In this document: positions 63,229 to 64,000 of the stretch, one piece after another | Numbering within the stretch: the first letter of the stretch is position 1 | How the letters are laid out: every line of letters starts with the position of its first letter | Origin: Ophiostoma sp. CBS 140.51 | Taxonomy: Eukaryota > Ascomycota > Sordariomycetes > Ophiostomatales > Ophiostomataceae | Direction of reading: 5' to 3' | DNA length: 64,000 nucleotides | Assembly (NCBI GenBank): GCA_029298735.1 | Contig: JANSLP010000173.1 | Span: 1-64,000, forward strand | Notes under the pieces: generated by a model | Seen by the model: only the letters and a program-made list of their open reading frames with translations | Told to the model about the DNA's origin: nothing | The model's database searches: none | Made by a program: the position numbers and the translations under genes

Positions 63229-64000
63229 GACGGCGGCGGCAATGGCGGAGGGGCAAAGGCGCAGAGTCGCAGATGTGTAGAAATGTAAAGGTAAAGTCGC
63301 GATGTTTGTCGCAGGGACGTGGGAAAGCGCGGGATTGGCACCAAAATCGACGGTGAGGGCAAAAGCGAGGGCTGACAGTGAGAAGGAGGTATTCAGTCGT
63401 TGAAGTGAGGAGAAGAAGGAAGGTGCGGGTGCGGGAATGCAAGAACAGGAAGGAGCACTGAAGAATTAAAAGGCGAAAAGGCTGCTCCGTAATCCGAATA
63501 GGCTAGTTTTGAAGGCCTGAAGGCACGGGCAGGTGGGTGTCCGAGGACGTTTTGGACCACTGTATAGAAGGAACGAAGGAGAGCGAAAAGGGTGCAGCCA
63601 GACCAAGCCAGGCCTGGCCACCATGCCTTTGCTGGCTTGGTCTGGCCCGACCACGCAACAGGAGTTACAGACGAGCCGAACGACAAGTCCCTAACAAGGC
63701 TAGGACACATGTCGAATACCCAACAGGCGTTTTGACGAGGAAAAAAAGAACAAAGGCATCATACGGCCAGACGGCGACCATGCCAGGTCTGGCCGACTTG
63801 GCTGGAAATACAGCGCCTCGATCGCTCTTTCCCCCTTCGAATGCCCTCTTGGAGTTCTTGCTAATCGGATTCGATCACGAGGTGCTTAGTGCTCAGCCCA
63901 GCCCTAGGGGGAGGAGACAGTGCAAGAGCGCCAAAAGAGGAAGAGCGAACGCAACGCTGTTACAACGAGATTCCTTTTTCCATTCCCTCCGCACACGCGA
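63229..64000. other. Upstream region of the bZIP gene
   Basis: This holds the bZIP leader and promoter. An octamer CTCCGTAA lies at 63485-63492 and CCAGGCCTGGCC/TTGGTCTGGCC palindromic sequence at about 63603-63655. No gene was seen to the window edge. Confidence 0.6.

Overview
This is a nuclear genomic segment from a filamentous ascomycete (Pezizomycotina, most likely a Sordariomycete). The evidence is a set of single-copy fungal genes with short introns (about 49-100 bp, GTRNGT donors, CTAAC-like branch sites, YAG acceptors), a dispersed 5S rRNA gene, large intron-free low-complexity proteins, and long pyrimidine-rich 5' regions. No mobile-element protein, virus, CRISPR array or bacterial-type operon was seen. 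The genus cannot be named from the sequence alone.

Layout: (1) 1-106 is a short in-frame remnant resembling the middle of a Bub3-type WD40 checkpoint protein, which stops abruptly. (2) 107-10845 has no gene I can support, only polypurine/polypyrimidine blocks, short tandem repeats and an AT-rich patch. (3) 10846-15023 (-) encodes a large Arg/Asp/Glu-rich protein with a C-terminal DUF8035-like block. (4) 17765-19861 (+) encodes a mitochondrial ABC1/ADCK-family atypical kinase. (5) 21927-23668 (+) is an MFS sugar transporter, 24233-25000 (+) an Aim11-like mitochondrial membrane protein, 25283-25401 (-) a 5S rRNA gene, and 25576-27234 (-) a cytochrome P450. (6) 30687-34164 (+) is a ten-exon Zn2Cys6 transcription factor. 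(7) 36949-44865 (+) is a 2638-residue coiled-coil protein. (8) 45784-46501 (-) is a small four-exon secreted protein that appears only when its introns are removed, and 47681-48589 (-) is a Mid2/WSC-like single-pass surface protein. (9) 51726-62618 and beyond is a housekeeping block: CBP4 (complex III assembly), EGD1 (NAC beta), TAD1 (tRNA adenosine deaminase), RPL24, a choline/ethanolamine phosphotransferase, and an AP-1-like bZIP factor whose start is at 63228.

The genes are independently transcribed, not clustered by pathway. TAD1 and RPL24 diverge from a shared 494-bp promoter. EGD1/TAD1 and the phosphotransferase/bZIP pair converge. Themes are translation (5S, RPL24, NAC beta, TAD1), mitochondria (ADCK-type kinase, Aim11, Cbp4), membrane and wall functions (sugar transporter, phosphotransferase, Mid2-like sensor) and regulation (two transcription factors).

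The oddest features are the truncated Bub3-like stretch beside a 10.7-kb gene-free region, four genes whose introns cut directly through the catalytic or DNA-binding signature, a 13-nt micro-exon in the Zn2Cys6 factor, and introns without stops whose length is a multiple of three in the transporter and the P450. I found no convincing new defence or biosynthetic system.
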